Positions 1 through 8,768 of a stretch of 64,000 nt of DNA are shown in pieces. Source of the stretch: an uncultured Carboxylicivirga sp. (GTDB taxonomy: Bacteria; Bacteroidota; Bacteroidia; Bacteroidales; Marinilabiliaceae). Position 1 is the stretch's first letter; the number at the start of each line of letters is the position of its first letter. The notes beneath the pieces are model-generated. The model made no database searches. It had not been told where the DNA came from and saw only the letters and a program-made list of their open reading frames with translations. The stretch spans positions 186,001 through 250,000 of the forward strand of contig CANNEA010000003.1 of the NCBI GenBank assembly GCA_947503525.1. The letters are read 5' to 3'. A program made the translations under genes and the position numbers.

Positions 1-191
1 GAGGCCAAAAAGAAAGTCATAAAAAACACCGTATTGCTAATTAGAGCAAACGTGAAAACATATTCTTTACGCCTTGCAGATGGGAAATAAATACCCCAAA
101 CAAGTATGGCCAGAACTATAAAATTAAAAACAAATCGAACAACTAAACTTAATAAAACCGAATCGTTGGTGGTTTCAAATATCATATTCAT
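1..191 (-). CDS. DUF4956-type membrane protein, N-terminal part (runs off the left edge)
   Basis: Reading the minus strand from an ATG at 191 (a second in-frame ATG lies at 185) gives an open frame of 63 codons to the window edge. It begins MNMIFETTNDSVLLSLVVRF and has a hydrophobic helix followed by a basic patch (PSARRKEY) and a second hydrophobic stretch (FALISNTVFFMTFFL), which is the usual start of the DUF4956 family of small polytopic membrane proteins. It starts 4 bases after the stop of the VTC-domain gene, so the two are almost certainly one operon; these families are commonly paired. The function of DUF4956 is unknown; it may anchor or partner the polyphosphate-polymerase-like protein. 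The family call rests on the first 60 residues and on context. Confidence 0.7.
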   Translation of the reverse strand, partial: MNMIFETTNDSVLLSLVVRFVFNFIVLAILVWGIYFPSARRKEYVFTFALISNTVFFMTFFLA

Positions 192-195
192 TTAT

Positions 196-972
196 TTATA
201 CCACTAACGCAAGGCGTCTGTTTTCTTTTGCCATTAAACTGTCAACCTTACGTAAGCGAGGTTTAAACCTGTTATATTTCACTCCGTCGTTCAAAGCTAC
301 AGTTCCTAGACAATATTTACTAATAGATAAGGGCAAAAAACCTTGTTCTTTTATTGTGCGTGCAAAAGTCGAAAACACGTCTTCACGATTTCTTTTTATT
401 TCAACAATAACACAATTATTGATATTTAAATTTTTCGTATCGTTCGCGAAAGACATGTTTAGGTCAATCGTAATGCGTTCGCAAACATTCTTATTAACTA
501 ATGTTATTCGTTTAAATTCACTGGTTAATGTTGGAGACAGATCTTCTGCAAAGTACGGTGTATTTTCATGAATGAAATTTTGATTAATACCGTCTAATTG
601 ACGGTCAAATCTATCAACAGCTATTCGTTGCTTATGTGTGCGGTTTTTTTCCTTTAGCTTAATTTCAAGAAACTGATCTCCGCTTTCTGCATATTCGCGA
701 TACCTTACCTTATACCTTCGTTTTTTACCATTGTGATGTTCGTGATACATGGTAAGATTTTCAGTATCGTAATATGTGGTTTTATATGATAACAGTCGTT
801 CATTAGCAATTTCAACAACGTCGTAATCTTCTATGTGTGAAGAAAGAGTTGATACTAATGCTTCAGGTGACAATAGAAATTTGGTATCTATTCTATTCAG
901 CAATTTAACCCTACCCGTATCTTCCAAGTGGATTGAATCATAAAAACTTATAAGGTCCCTTACAATTTTCAT
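196..972 (-). CDS. Polyphosphate polymerase (VTC) domain protein
   Basis: A 258-residue soluble protein of the VTC-domain type, the fold of the yeast vacuolar transporter chaperone catalytic domain, which builds polyphosphate from ATP inside a basic tunnel. Typical motifs in order: RIDTKFLLS (about residues 27-35), YKTTYYDT (63-70), KKRRYKVRYREY (83-94), EIKLKEKNRTHKQR (103-116), VIVEIKRN near 190 and SISKYCLG near 220; the alternating Arg/Lys and Glu residues are the tunnel residues of this family. No signal peptide. It is the first gene of an operon with the DUF4956 membrane gene. Bacterial members are poorly characterised, so polymerase activity is inferred from family; a triphosphatase-like role (same tunnel fold) is an alternative. 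Confidence 0.82.
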   Translation of the reverse strand: MKIVRDLISFYDSIHLEDTGRVKLLNRIDTKFLLSPEALVSTLSSHIEDYDVVEIANERLLSYKTTYYDTENLTMYHEHHNGKKRRYKVRYREYAESGDQFLEIKLKEKNRTHKQRIAVDRFDRQLDGINQNFIHENTPYFAEDLSPTLTSEFKRITLVNKNVCERITIDLNMSFANDTKNLNINNCVIVEIKRNREDVFSTFARTIKEQGFLPLSISKYCLGTVALNDGVKYNRFKPRLRKVDSLMAKENRRLALVV

Positions 973-1502
973 ATCTTAATTTTTACAATTGCTTACGTAT
1001 TGTGAATAATTAAACATTGCGTTGTTTCGTCGTGCAAAAAACATATTTTAAAGGCTGAGAATTCATGATCTATATCACTTAGCCAATTTTTCGCTGACAA
1101 AATGCAAGTTGATCTATTGTATCTTGCCTATTGAATGTGTTAATGTGCAGTGAAATAGATATATACAATACATGTCAATTCATTACAAAGATCTTATAAC
1201 AATTGTTAATTAATATTAATTGAAGAAATGTATCTTTTATGCATTACTTTAATTGAAAACATAACCTCAATTTTTAAACAATCATTGTTACTGTATACTC
1301 AAGCATCGCTCCAAAAGATGTAATGTCCACAATACGAGATAGGTACGGTTTTTGAGCTTCGTTTTTAATGTTCGGAAATGAACGTTTATGTGCGCATAAA
1401 CGCACATCTTGTAACATAATTCACAATTTTTCTTTCATTTTCATTAACCTTATGAATGATCTACCGTATGAATACTCAATAATGCCCGTAAACTAAATAT
1501 AA
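973..1502. other. 530-bp divergent intergenic region
   Basis: A very AT-rich spacer between the divergently transcribed VTC operon and the GH16-like gene. I find no ORF of convincing length and no RNA gene. Near its right end (1383-1407) there are two overlapping inverted repeats, listed separately. Promoters of both operons must lie here, but I see no clean TAnnTTTG box close to either start. Confidence 0.6.
1383..1407. promoter_or_regulatory. Two overlapping, mutually exclusive inverted repeats
   Basis: CGTTTATG (1383-1390) and CATAAACG (1395-1402) form a perfect 8-bp stem with a TGCG loop. ATGTGCG (1388-1394) and CGCACAT (1401-1407) form a perfect 7-bp stem with a 6-base loop. The two stems share bases, so in RNA only one could form; in DNA they could be overlapping dyad operators. 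The site lies about 100 bases before the GH16-like start. Function unknown. Confidence 0.45.
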
Positions 1503-2957
1503 ATGGCTTCAATATTTCAATCTATTTTTAACGGTAAGTATCCACAAACGGCTAAATACGAAGAGCAATTAGAGAGGCTTCAAGCTGATTATGTGCGTTT
1601 TAAAGAGTTCGAAAAATCTGCTCAAAATAATAGATTTCAGGAATTGGATAAACATGTTCATTCCGGAGATTTCATTAAAAAAGTAGACCAACTCAAGAAT
1701 GAGAAATTTAAGGACTCGAAAGAATACCGACAGTTAAGGGAATATCATACTTTAAAAAAGTCGAGTGATCTAAAGAATTATTTCAAGTATAAAGCATCTG
1801 GATACCCTGAAAGAATCAATTCAATTAAAGAATCAGCTCAGCTCAACGAGTACAAAGAGCTTAAGGAGTTTGTTGGGAGTGATACTTTTAAGGAAGAGAA
1901 AAGTATGAAGGGATTTAAAAAGACAGATTCCTATCAACAATATAAGAAGTATAAAAGTGTTCGTAAAGCATCTGATGTAAAGTTCTATTATAAGCAAATT
2001 GATTCAGCTAAGTATAAGAACTATCTGAACATTCATGATTCAGAGCGTTTAACTTCATTTAAAAGTTTAGAGAAGTTAGTTCAGTCTCAGGAATTTCTGG
2101 CACTTAAGAGTGAATTAGAAGATCCTAAACGTTTCAAAAAATCAAAAGAATACGCTTCTATTTCTGAACTGGAAGAAATTAAAAAGTCACCTGAATTCGT
2201 TTGGTTTCAAAAAACAGCAGAGAAAAATCCGTTTGGAGATATAGGTAAGTGGAAACTAACCTTTGAAGATGATTTTGATGGTACTTCCATAAGTAAGGAA
2301 AAGTGGATTAATGGGTACTATTGGGGTAAAGCTTTGCTCAACGATGTATATGTACTTTCACATGAAAAACAGTTTTTTTGCGAAGACAATACAAGCCTTA
2401 GAAATGGTATTGCACATTTATCCACAAAAAATGAAAAGATTCAAGGTAAAGTTTGGGATGAGAAATTTGGATTTGTTCCTCGCGAATTTGAATATTCTTC
2501 AGCGCTTATAAGTACGGGGCAAAGTTATCGTCAGCAATATGGTAAAATTGAGGCGAAGGTAAAAGTTGATCATTCTGCTCCTTTGAGCCACGCCTTTTGG
2601 ATGGTTGGAGAAAACATAGCACCACAAATTGATATATTCAGATTTTCAGATAAGGGTGCTAAAGGGTATACTGTTGGATGTCATAATTTAGACAAGAATG
2701 GTAAGCCATTAAATGAATTAAATTCAGTGAATGGGGCTAAATTTAATTCTGATTTTTATATCTATACATTGGAATGGTCGAAAGACAAATTAACCTGGTT
2801 TGTTAATGGTGTTAAGGTGCACGAACAAACTAAGAATGTTCCTCAAGATCCAATGTATTTTGTTTTTAGTTCTCATTTATTCGAAGAAAATTCTAAAATG
2901 AAACTTCCGGCGGAACTAAAAATTGATTGGATAAAATGCTATCAACAGACTAATTAG
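1503..2957 (+). CDS. GH16-fold protein with N-terminal lysine-rich repeats and altered catalytic motif
   Basis: 484 residues. The C-terminal half (about 248-484) is a concanavalin-like GH16 domain: WKLTFEDDFDG, SALISTGQSYRQQYGKIEAK, an aromatic HAFWMVG strand, YTLEWSKDKLTWFVNG and the closing IDWIKCY strand are all characteristic. GH16 enzymes carry ExDxxE; here the site reads QIDIFR (Gln375, Asp377, Arg380), so both catalytic glutamates are missing and the domain probably binds rather than cleaves glycan. Residues 43-240 hold three repeats of about 58-60 residues (43-100, 113-172, 182-240) rich in Lys, Tyr and Glu, with a shared pattern of an ELKEFV-like strand, a KxFKKSxxY motif and KKSxDxKxYxK. 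There is no signal peptide, odd for a GH16 protein. A terminator follows. The role is unknown. Confidence 0.8.
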   Translation: MASIFQSIFNGKYPQTAKYEEQLERLQADYVRFKEFEKSAQNNRFQELDKHVHSGDFIKKVDQLKNEKFKDSKEYRQLREYHTLKKSSDLKNYFKYKASGYPERINSIKESAQLNEYKELKEFVGSDTFKEEKSMKGFKKTDSYQQYKKYKSVRKASDVKFYYKQIDSAKYKNYLNIHDSERLTSFKSLEKLVQSQEFLALKSELEDPKRFKKSKEYASISELEEIKKSPEFVWFQKTAEKNPFGDIGKWKLTFEDDFDGTSISKEKWINGYYWGKALLNDVYVLSHEKQFFCEDNTSLRNGIAHLSTKNEKIQGKVWDEKFGFVPREFEYSSALISTGQSYRQQYGKIEAKVKVDHSAPLSHAFWMVGENIAPQIDIFRFSDKGAKGYTVGCHNLDKNGKPLNELNSVNGAKFNSDFYIYTLEWSKDKLTWFVNGVKVHEQTKNVPQDPMYFVFSSHLFEENSKMKLPAELKIDWIKCYQQTN

Positions 2958-2972
2958 ATATTAAATAAAGAG

Positions 2973-3005
2973 AAGGCTGAATTTATAAAATTCAGCCTTT
3001 TTTTT
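2973..3005. terminator. Rho-independent terminator
   Basis: A perfect 12-bp stem, AAGGCTGAATTT (2973-2984) with AAATTCAGCCTT (2988-2999), a 3-base loop, then a T run to about 3005. It ends the GH16-like transcript and overlaps the 3' end of the convergent gene at 3004. Confidence 0.88.
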
Positions 3006-4152
3006 ATTCCTTAGGGATTGTGAATCTATCCCAAAATTTCTTATCTGTTTCTTTACTTGAATAGTATTCTCTTGATTCAAAACCAGGTTGCATTTGTAAA
3101 TAATCATATGCAATCCATTCCATGTTTATCGATTTGTCATTCTTGTCTTTGCCTTTATAAACGATCTTACTAACAAGGTATTTACCATCTTCATTTTTTC
3201 GGTAGTTGGTATAAACAGAGTACGAATATGAGTTATCGGTTTCGGATTTTAGTTTTGAGCTTCTTCCTAATAATTGATAGTTGTTGGAAACTGCTTGAAT
3301 TTCGTTTCTCAAAATAGCATGGTTCTCCATAGAAATATAAACAACTCCTTTATAATCTGTAATTAATTCATCACCTGAAGTTGAGAAATCAGGCTTGTCT
3401 AGGCTATAACTAATTACCCAAACCGAATCATTGCTAAATTTCGATTTTTCTAATAGCTCAAGATTAAAATTATCAATAACTGAAGCATCCAATATATTTC
3501 CTCTTGTTCTGGCAATATCAAATTCTAATATGTCTTCAGCCCTAATAATGCCGCCCATTAAAGGTGTAATTTCATAATTATGGCGACTTTCGTCTACTTT
3601 ATAATTTCTCTTTTCAAAAGCGTTACTGTACGATCTGTCTTTGTAACCGCTTTCATCATTGAAACTTAATGCAAATTCACTTTTTTTATTTTTATCGATA
3701 GTTTGAGAATAATAAACCTTTGCTGAATACGAACCAGAATAATTATCACCAATCATGTTGGCGGAGGTCTTGAGAATTCCGTACAATTGTTTCGATTCAG
3801 CCATTATTTCTACCTGACCAATACCATAACTCTGAGGGAATAGTTTAATGGTCGACGGCGTATTTTGAACCAACTCCTTTACAATTATTTCCTTTGGTTT
3901 GTAGCCAACAGCAGAAATACGAAGAACGCTATTTTCAAAATCGTTACTGGCAATAAGTTCAAATTGCCCATTAAAATCACTTGCTGTTCCCATATAGGAT
4001 CCCACTATGCCTAGATTGGCAAATTCAACCGGTTGATTACTTTCAGCATCAATTACCACTCCTTTTAATGTAATATTTTGACCCTTTGCTGTAATAACAC
4101 TTCCTAAAACTATTAGGAGAACACAAACTGCTTTGAGGTTTCGTATTTGCAT
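3004..4152 (-). CDS. Exported protein with carboxypeptidase-regulatory-like domain
   Basis: 382 residues with a clear Sec signal peptide (MQIRNLKAVCVLLIVLGSVI, cleaved near AKGQ). Residues 25-110 are a CarboxypepD_reg-like beta-sandwich: ITLKGVVIDAESNQPVEFAN, then the GTASDFNGQFEL turn and LRISAVGYKPKEI, as found at the N-terminus of TonB-dependent receptors and other Bacteroidota surface proteins. The remaining 270 residues have no recognisable enzyme motif and look beta-rich, with many Tyr/Ser/Asn; this layout is common in Bacteroidota proteins annotated only as carboxypeptidase-like regulatory domain proteins. It is not a TonB receptor: there is no plug or barrel of adequate length. Probably periplasmic or outer-membrane associated; function unknown. 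Confidence 0.78.
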   Translation of the reverse strand: MQIRNLKAVCVLLIVLGSVITAKGQNITLKGVVIDAESNQPVEFANLGIVGSYMGTASDFNGQFELIASNDFENSVLRISAVGYKPKEIIVKELVQNTPSTIKLFPQSYGIGQVEIMAESKQLYGILKTSANMIGDNYSGSYSAKVYYSQTIDKNKKSEFALSFNDESGYKDRSYSNAFEKRNYKVDESRHNYEITPLMGGIIRAEDILEFDIARTRGNILDASVIDNFNLELLEKSKFSNDSVWVISYSLDKPDFSTSGDELITDYKGVVYISMENHAILRNEIQAVSNNYQLLGRSSKLKSETDNSYSYSVYTNYRKNEDGKYLVSKIVYKGKDKNDKSINMEWIAYDYLQMQPGFESREYYSSKETDKKFWDRFTIPKE

Positions 4153-4209
4153 TGTTGAACTTTTTTATATTTTTGATAAATTTATAAAACCATTTTTAAA
4201 GTCTTAGCT

Positions 4210-4929
4210 ATGCTCAAGAATATTTTTGTTTTATTGTCAATTGCCTTGATTTTCAACTCATGTGTTGTTTCAAAAAAGAAATATGATGCATTGATGTTAG
4301 AGAAGAATGATATATCCGGTCAATTATCTGATAAGAAAAAGGAAAATAAAGAGCTAAAAAGCAATTTGGATCATGCTGTGAATGATTTTGAAACGATGAA
4401 GAGTGACTTTGGAAAAAGTAATGCTTTACGTTCAGATGAGATTGCCGATTTAATGGTAAAAGTTACTCAACTTGCTGATGAAACGGAAGAATTAAATGCA
4501 AAATTACAAGAAACCGTAGGGAAGTTTAAAGCAAAGGAGAAAGCTGGTTACATGGCTGAAGAAGAATTGCAATCAACACTATTATTATTAAGTGCATTGA
4601 AACGTGATACAGCTAATCTTAATTATACTTTAACTCAGGCTAAGCAACGTAGTGTGAGTTTGCAACAAGAATTAATGGAGTCGAAGACTAAAGTTAGTGA
4701 GTCGAATAAAAAGCAGTATGAAGCTACTAAGGCCATGGAAGCTCAGACGAAGAGCGTGAAAGAAATGGAGCAGAAATTGGTGAAGAGTCAGCAAAATATA
4801 TCCGAAATTTCTACCGCGTTTATTGCTTTGCGTAAAGAGATGCTAACAGCTAAATCGAACAACAAAGCTCTGGATCCTAATCAAAATAGTTCGGTTAATA
4901 AAATTGCAAAGTTATTGGGACATTATTAA
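4210..4929 (+). CDS. Coiled-coil lipoprotein
   Basis: 239 residues starting with a lipoprotein signal (MLKNIFVLLSIALIFNSC, Cys18 as lipidation site) followed by VVSKKKYDAL, the sequence that usually opens OmpA-family lipoproteins of Bacteroidota. From about residue 25 to 215 it is nearly continuous heptad-like coiled coil rich in Lys, Glu, Leu and Gln. The C-terminal peptidoglycan-binding OmpA domain expected after such a start is absent: the protein ends in a short basic and polar tail (SSVNKIAKLLGHY). It may be a truncated relative of the OmpA-type lipoproteins or a stand-alone periplasmic spacer. It is divergent from the gene at 4152 and converges on the SLC13 gene with only 5 bases between stops. 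Confidence 0.75.
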   Translation: MLKNIFVLLSIALIFNSCVVSKKKYDALMLEKNDISGQLSDKKKENKELKSNLDHAVNDFETMKSDFGKSNALRSDEIADLMVKVTQLADETEELNAKLQETVGKFKAKEKAGYMAEEELQSTLLLLSALKRDTANLNYTLTQAKQRSVSLQQELMESKTKVSESNKKQYEATKAMEAQTKSVKEMEQKLVKSQQNISEISTAFIALRKEMLTAKSNNKALDPNQNSSVNKIAKLLGHY

Positions 4930-4934
4930 GCCAA

Positions 4935-6719
4935 TCAGGAATCGAAATACATTAAGCTAAGTATTGTTACGGTTCCGATTAGGTACATTATTGTCAGAGG
5001 CAATCCTATTTTAAAGAAATCTTTAAAATTATAGCCACCTGGTCCGTATACCATCAGGTTTGTTTGGTATCCGATAGGCGTTAAGAAATTGGCAGCAGCA
5101 GCGAAGGATACAACAAGTATAAATGGCATTGGATCCAGACCTCCATTTTTTGCTACAGTTAAAGATATGGGGAAAATTACAGCAACGGCAGCTTTATTGG
5201 TTATGTAGGCGGCCAATACGGTAGTTATAAGATATATGCCAACAAGTAAGGAGACCCTGCCGAATGGTAAAAATACCGAAATGACAAAATTGGCTATCAT
5301 ACCGGCAACACCAGTCTTTATCATAGCAGTTCCAAGCGCAAGAGACAGAGCAATTATCACACCAAGATTGTAATCAATGCTTTTGGGTAAGTCTTTAGCT
5401 GAAACTACTTTAAGAATGGTTATCATGGCCAAAACGATAAGTAAACCCAAAAACAAAGGCACTAACTTTACCGCTGAAAGAAATATGGCCAAAAGTGTTC
5501 CACCAAACAAGGCCCATATTTTATAGCGCTCCGGTTTTCTTAATTCCTTTACTTTCGAGATTACGTAAAAATCGATTTCGTTCTGTAAATGACTGGAGAA
5601 ATTCTCACCGGCTAATAGTAAGAGTACATCACCGGCTTTCAGTTTCACATCATCAATACCACCACGGATTCTTTCACCATTTCGATGAATGGCTAATAGG
5701 GCAGAATCATAATTACCTCTGAAATAAATTTCTTTAACCTGTTTGGTTATCAGAGAACTATTGTGTGAAATAACAATCTCAACTATTTGTGATCGTTTTA
5801 GTTTCGACATCATACCAACGGATGGTACGGTTAAATCACTATTGTCAGAAAGTAATCGAGCTATATTGTTGTGATCACCTGCAAATCGCAATAAATCACC
5901 TTCCCGTAATACGAAGTTACCTTCCCGGATTTGGAATATTTCTTTGCCTCTGCATATTTCAACAACTAACAGACCATACTTTCCTTTAATATCTACATCC
6001 TTAAGAACTTTGCCAATAAGATTTGAATTGTTCCTGATTTCAGCTTCCACCAAATATTTTCTTTCCGACTCTTTAAAATCTTCTATAGCAGTAACTCTAT
6101 CGGGTAGAAGTTTGTAACTAAAGAAGTACAGGTATAAGAAACCCAGAATTAACATCGGAAAGCCAACCCAGAAGAAATCAAACATCTCTAATGGTCTTAG
6201 GTTTGGAAAGATATTCTGATCATTAACCATTCCACCCACGATTAAGTTGGTGGATGTACCAATGAGCGTAACACAACCGCCTAAGATGGCCGCATAGGAT
6301 AAAGGAACCAGTAGTTTAGATGAAGATACACCGTTTCGCCTGCTCCACTGATGCACATACGGCATCATAACCGCAACGAGTGGTGTGTTATTAAGTAATG
6401 CGGAGAATCCGCCAACCCATAACATCATTCGAGCTAAGAAACTATTGTATGTTGATGATACGGGAAAAATTCGAGCAAAAAATATCTCAATTACCGAGGT
6501 TTGCCGAATGGCATCACCAAGCAGCAGTAGCATGAGAATTACAGCAACTTGTTCGTTGGCAAAACCAGCTAAAATTTCGGCTGGGGTAAGAATGCCAAAA
6601 AGACCCAAGACCATAACTGCAATGAAAAAGGTGAACGCAGCACCCATTAACTCCATGTACAATGAGACTAGGATAAATGCAATAACAACAAATACTATAA
6701 TCACATCAAAGTATTGCAT
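4935..6719 (-). CDS. SLC13-family permease with two RCK_C domains
   Basis: 594 residues. About 200 residues of transmembrane helices at each end flank a cytoplasmic middle (about 215-390) holding two TrkA/RCK C-terminal domains (around KGKYGLLVVEICRGKEIFQI and, second, the SALLAIHRNGERIRGG stretch, each ending in GD(L/V)L). Conserved transport motifs include the re-entrant NNTPLVAVMMPYV and GGCVTLIGTSTNLIVGG, and in the second half ITNKAAVAVIFPISL and NFLTPIGYQTNLMVYGPGGY. This is the inner-membrane SLC13/DASS-like layout seen in sodium/dicarboxylate or sulfate permeases; the RCK_C pair is typical of the bacterial SLC13 permease subgroup. The substrate cannot be read from sequence; sulfate or a dicarboxylate is most likely. 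Confidence 0.85.
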   Translation of the reverse strand: MQYFDVIIVFVVIAFILVSLYMELMGAAFTFFIAVMVLGLFGILTPAEILAGFANEQVAVILMLLLLGDAIRQTSVIEIFFARIFPVSSTYNSFLARMMLWVGGFSALLNNTPLVAVMMPYVHQWSRRNGVSSSKLLVPLSYAAILGGCVTLIGTSTNLIVGGMVNDQNIFPNLRPLEMFDFFWVGFPMLILGFLYLYFFSYKLLPDRVTAIEDFKESERKYLVEAEIRNNSNLIGKVLKDVDIKGKYGLLVVEICRGKEIFQIREGNFVLREGDLLRFAGDHNNIARLLSDNSDLTVPSVGMMSKLKRSQIVEIVISHNSSLITKQVKEIYFRGNYDSALLAIHRNGERIRGGIDDVKLKAGDVLLLLAGENFSSHLQNEIDFYVISKVKELRKPERYKIWALFGGTLLAIFLSAVKLVPLFLGLLIVLAMITILKVVSAKDLPKSIDYNLGVIIALSLALGTAMIKTGVAGMIANFVISVFLPFGRVSLLVGIYLITTVLAAYITNKAAVAVIFPISLTVAKNGGLDPMPFILVVSFAAAANFLTPIGYQTNLMVYGPGGYNFKDFFKIGLPLTIMYLIGTVTILSLMYFDS

Positions 6720-6852
6720 GTGTATGAGGTCAAATTATTATGCTAATTTTGCGTTGTTCCAGGTTTATCCTAGTATTAACAAAAATATGAATTATTAATT
6801 AATAAACGAATTTTTGCTAATGCTCACCAATGACAGGTAATAGTTTTGATTT

Positions 6853-8685
6853 ATGAAGGACGAAAAAAGGAGAATAGAATTACTATCACCAGCTAAAAAT
6901 TTGGAGTGTGGGATAAGTGCTATAAATAATGGTGCAGATGCTGTTTATATTGGTGGTCCGGGTTTTGGAGCTCGTAAACAAGCGGGTAATTCCCTTGCCG
7001 ATATTGGCAAATTAGTTAATCATGCCCATTTGTTTGGAGCTAAAGTTTATTTAGCGCTTAACACTTTATTAATGGATTCGGAAATTGAAGCAGCCAATCA
7101 ATTAATTCATAAAGCTTATGATACAGGTATCGATGCTGTTATTATTCAGGATATGGGGCTTCTACAAACCGATTTACCTCCAATTCCAATCCATGCCAGT
7201 ACACAAACAGATAATAGATCTGTTGAGAAAGTGAAGTTTTTAGAAGATGTTGGTTTTGATCAGGTGGTACTGGCTCGCGAGCTATCTTTACATCAAATCA
7301 AATCTATTAGTGCCAATACATCTGTAGCACTGGAATATTTCATTCATGGTGCCCTATGCGTGTGTTATAGCGGACAATGTTATATGAGTGCTGCCATAAA
7401 CGGACGAAGTGCTAATCGTGGAGAATGTGCACAACCGTGTCGATTGAAATATTCTTTAAGGGATAGGAATGGTGAATTATTATATAAGGATAAACACCTT
7501 CTTTCGCTTAAAGATTTGAATCAAACTCCAAATATTGATGAGCTATTAAATGCTGGAATTAGCTCTTTTAAGATAGAAGGTCGACTAAAGGATAAGGAAT
7601 ACGTGTCAAATATAACAGCTCATTATCGAAATCAACTGGATAAAGTTCTGGATAAGAATACAAATTTGGCTAGAGCGTCTGTGGGTGTGAGTAAGGTGCC
7701 ATTTATTCCGGCTCCCGATAAAAGTTTTAATCGTGGATTTACAGAATATTTTGCACACGATAGGAAAGATCAGGTCTGGTCGATAGATTCACCAAAGGCA
7801 ATTGGTGAGAAATTGGGTAAAGTTGTTAAAATCAATAAGGATTCTTTTGTAATTGATACGGAACATGAGCTTAACAATGGTGATGGTCTTTGTTTTTATT
7901 CCAAACGAAAGGATTTGCAAGGATTGAGAATTAATACCGTATCTGGTAATGTTATTTCACCAAATCAAATGGCAGGAATTCGGCTTGGGGTAGAGGTTTA
8001 TCGAAATCATGATATTGCCTTTCAAAAAGAAATACAGAAAACCGAAAGCAAAAGAGAAATCGGACTTGATATAGTATTAAAAGAAAGAGAGAAGGTTTTA
8101 AACCTGACTATTACAGATGACAGCGGAATAATTACTTCTTCTGAATTATCAATTTCAGATGCTGAACCAGCACAAAATATTCAAAAATTGAGTGATCAAT
8201 TGCATAAGCAATTAGGGAAGCTTGGCAATACACCATATTATGCCAAAAACATTAGTTTAGACTTTGATGACCATTGGTTTGTTCAAATGTCGAAGATAAC
8301 TGAATTAAGAAGGCAAATAATTGAACAGCATTCATTAGAAAGGCTGCGAATTAATGCTCCAAAAGAATTGGATTTTAAGAAAACCAACATCAAATTCCCA
8401 AGTGAGCAGCTTGATTTTAAAGCTAATGTCACCAATAAAAAGGCAGAAGAGTTTTATAAGCAACATGGTGTTTTGCAAGTTGATTGGGGATTTGAAAAGA
8501 ATGCGCCCAAACATAGCATTGAAGTAATGCGTACTAAACATTGCCTGCTCTTTATGGATGGCAAATGCCTGAAACATCATCCTCAAGCCAATAAGTTATT
8601 GCCATTGACTTTATTTAACGAAAAGGATCAATATACTCTGGATTTCGATTGTAAGGCTTGTGAGATGAAGATCTTTAAAGATTAA
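6853..8685 (+). CDS. U32-family protein, RlhA-like (rRNA hydroxylation type)
   Basis: 610 residues. The N-terminal TIM-barrel part begins IELLSPAKNLECGISAINNG and contains ADAVYIGG, typical of U32. The signature around residues 165-200 (HGALCVCYSGQCYMS, then NRGECAQPCRLKY) supplies the cysteines that bind an Fe-S cluster in RlhA, TrhP and UbiU/V. A DUF3656-like middle domain and a C-terminal zinc-like CLLFMDGKC/CKACEM segment follow. The length and layout match E. coli RlhA, needed for 23S rRNA C2501 hydroxylation, better than the shorter tRNA enzyme TrhP. Although the family is often annotated as peptidase or collagenase, proteolysis is unlikely. It stands alone, with 82 bases to the next gene start. 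Confidence 0.85.
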   Translation: MKDEKRRIELLSPAKNLECGISAINNGADAVYIGGPGFGARKQAGNSLADIGKLVNHAHLFGAKVYLALNTLLMDSEIEAANQLIHKAYDTGIDAVIIQDMGLLQTDLPPIPIHASTQTDNRSVEKVKFLEDVGFDQVVLARELSLHQIKSISANTSVALEYFIHGALCVCYSGQCYMSAAINGRSANRGECAQPCRLKYSLRDRNGELLYKDKHLLSLKDLNQTPNIDELLNAGISSFKIEGRLKDKEYVSNITAHYRNQLDKVLDKNTNLARASVGVSKVPFIPAPDKSFNRGFTEYFAHDRKDQVWSIDSPKAIGEKLGKVVKINKDSFVIDTEHELNNGDGLCFYSKRKDLQGLRINTVSGNVISPNQMAGIRLGVEVYRNHDIAFQKEIQKTESKREIGLDIVLKEREKVLNLTITDDSGIITSSELSISDAEPAQNIQKLSDQLHKQLGKLGNTPYYAKNISLDFDDHWFVQMSKITELRRQIIEQHSLERLRINAPKELDFKKTNIKFPSEQLDFKANVTNKKAEEFYKQHGVLQVDWGFEKNAPKHSIEVMRTKHCLLFMDGKCLKHHPQANKLLPLTLFNEKDQYTLDFDCKACEMKIFKD

Positions 8686-8768
8686 ATTCTACAGCATTAA
8701 AGTGGTTGATCATAAGGTTATTTCATTGCATTTTTTATAAATTGCATGTACATCAAATCCATGCAAAA

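Noticed and set aside
1503-2957. Active GH16 glucanase/agarase call
   Set aside because: Both catalytic glutamates are replaced and there is no signal peptide; the fold assignment is kept but not the activity.
8706-8768. Longer start for the DUF362 protein
   Set aside because: It would bury the twin-arginine signal 28 residues in; the ATG at 8769 puts it in the normal place.
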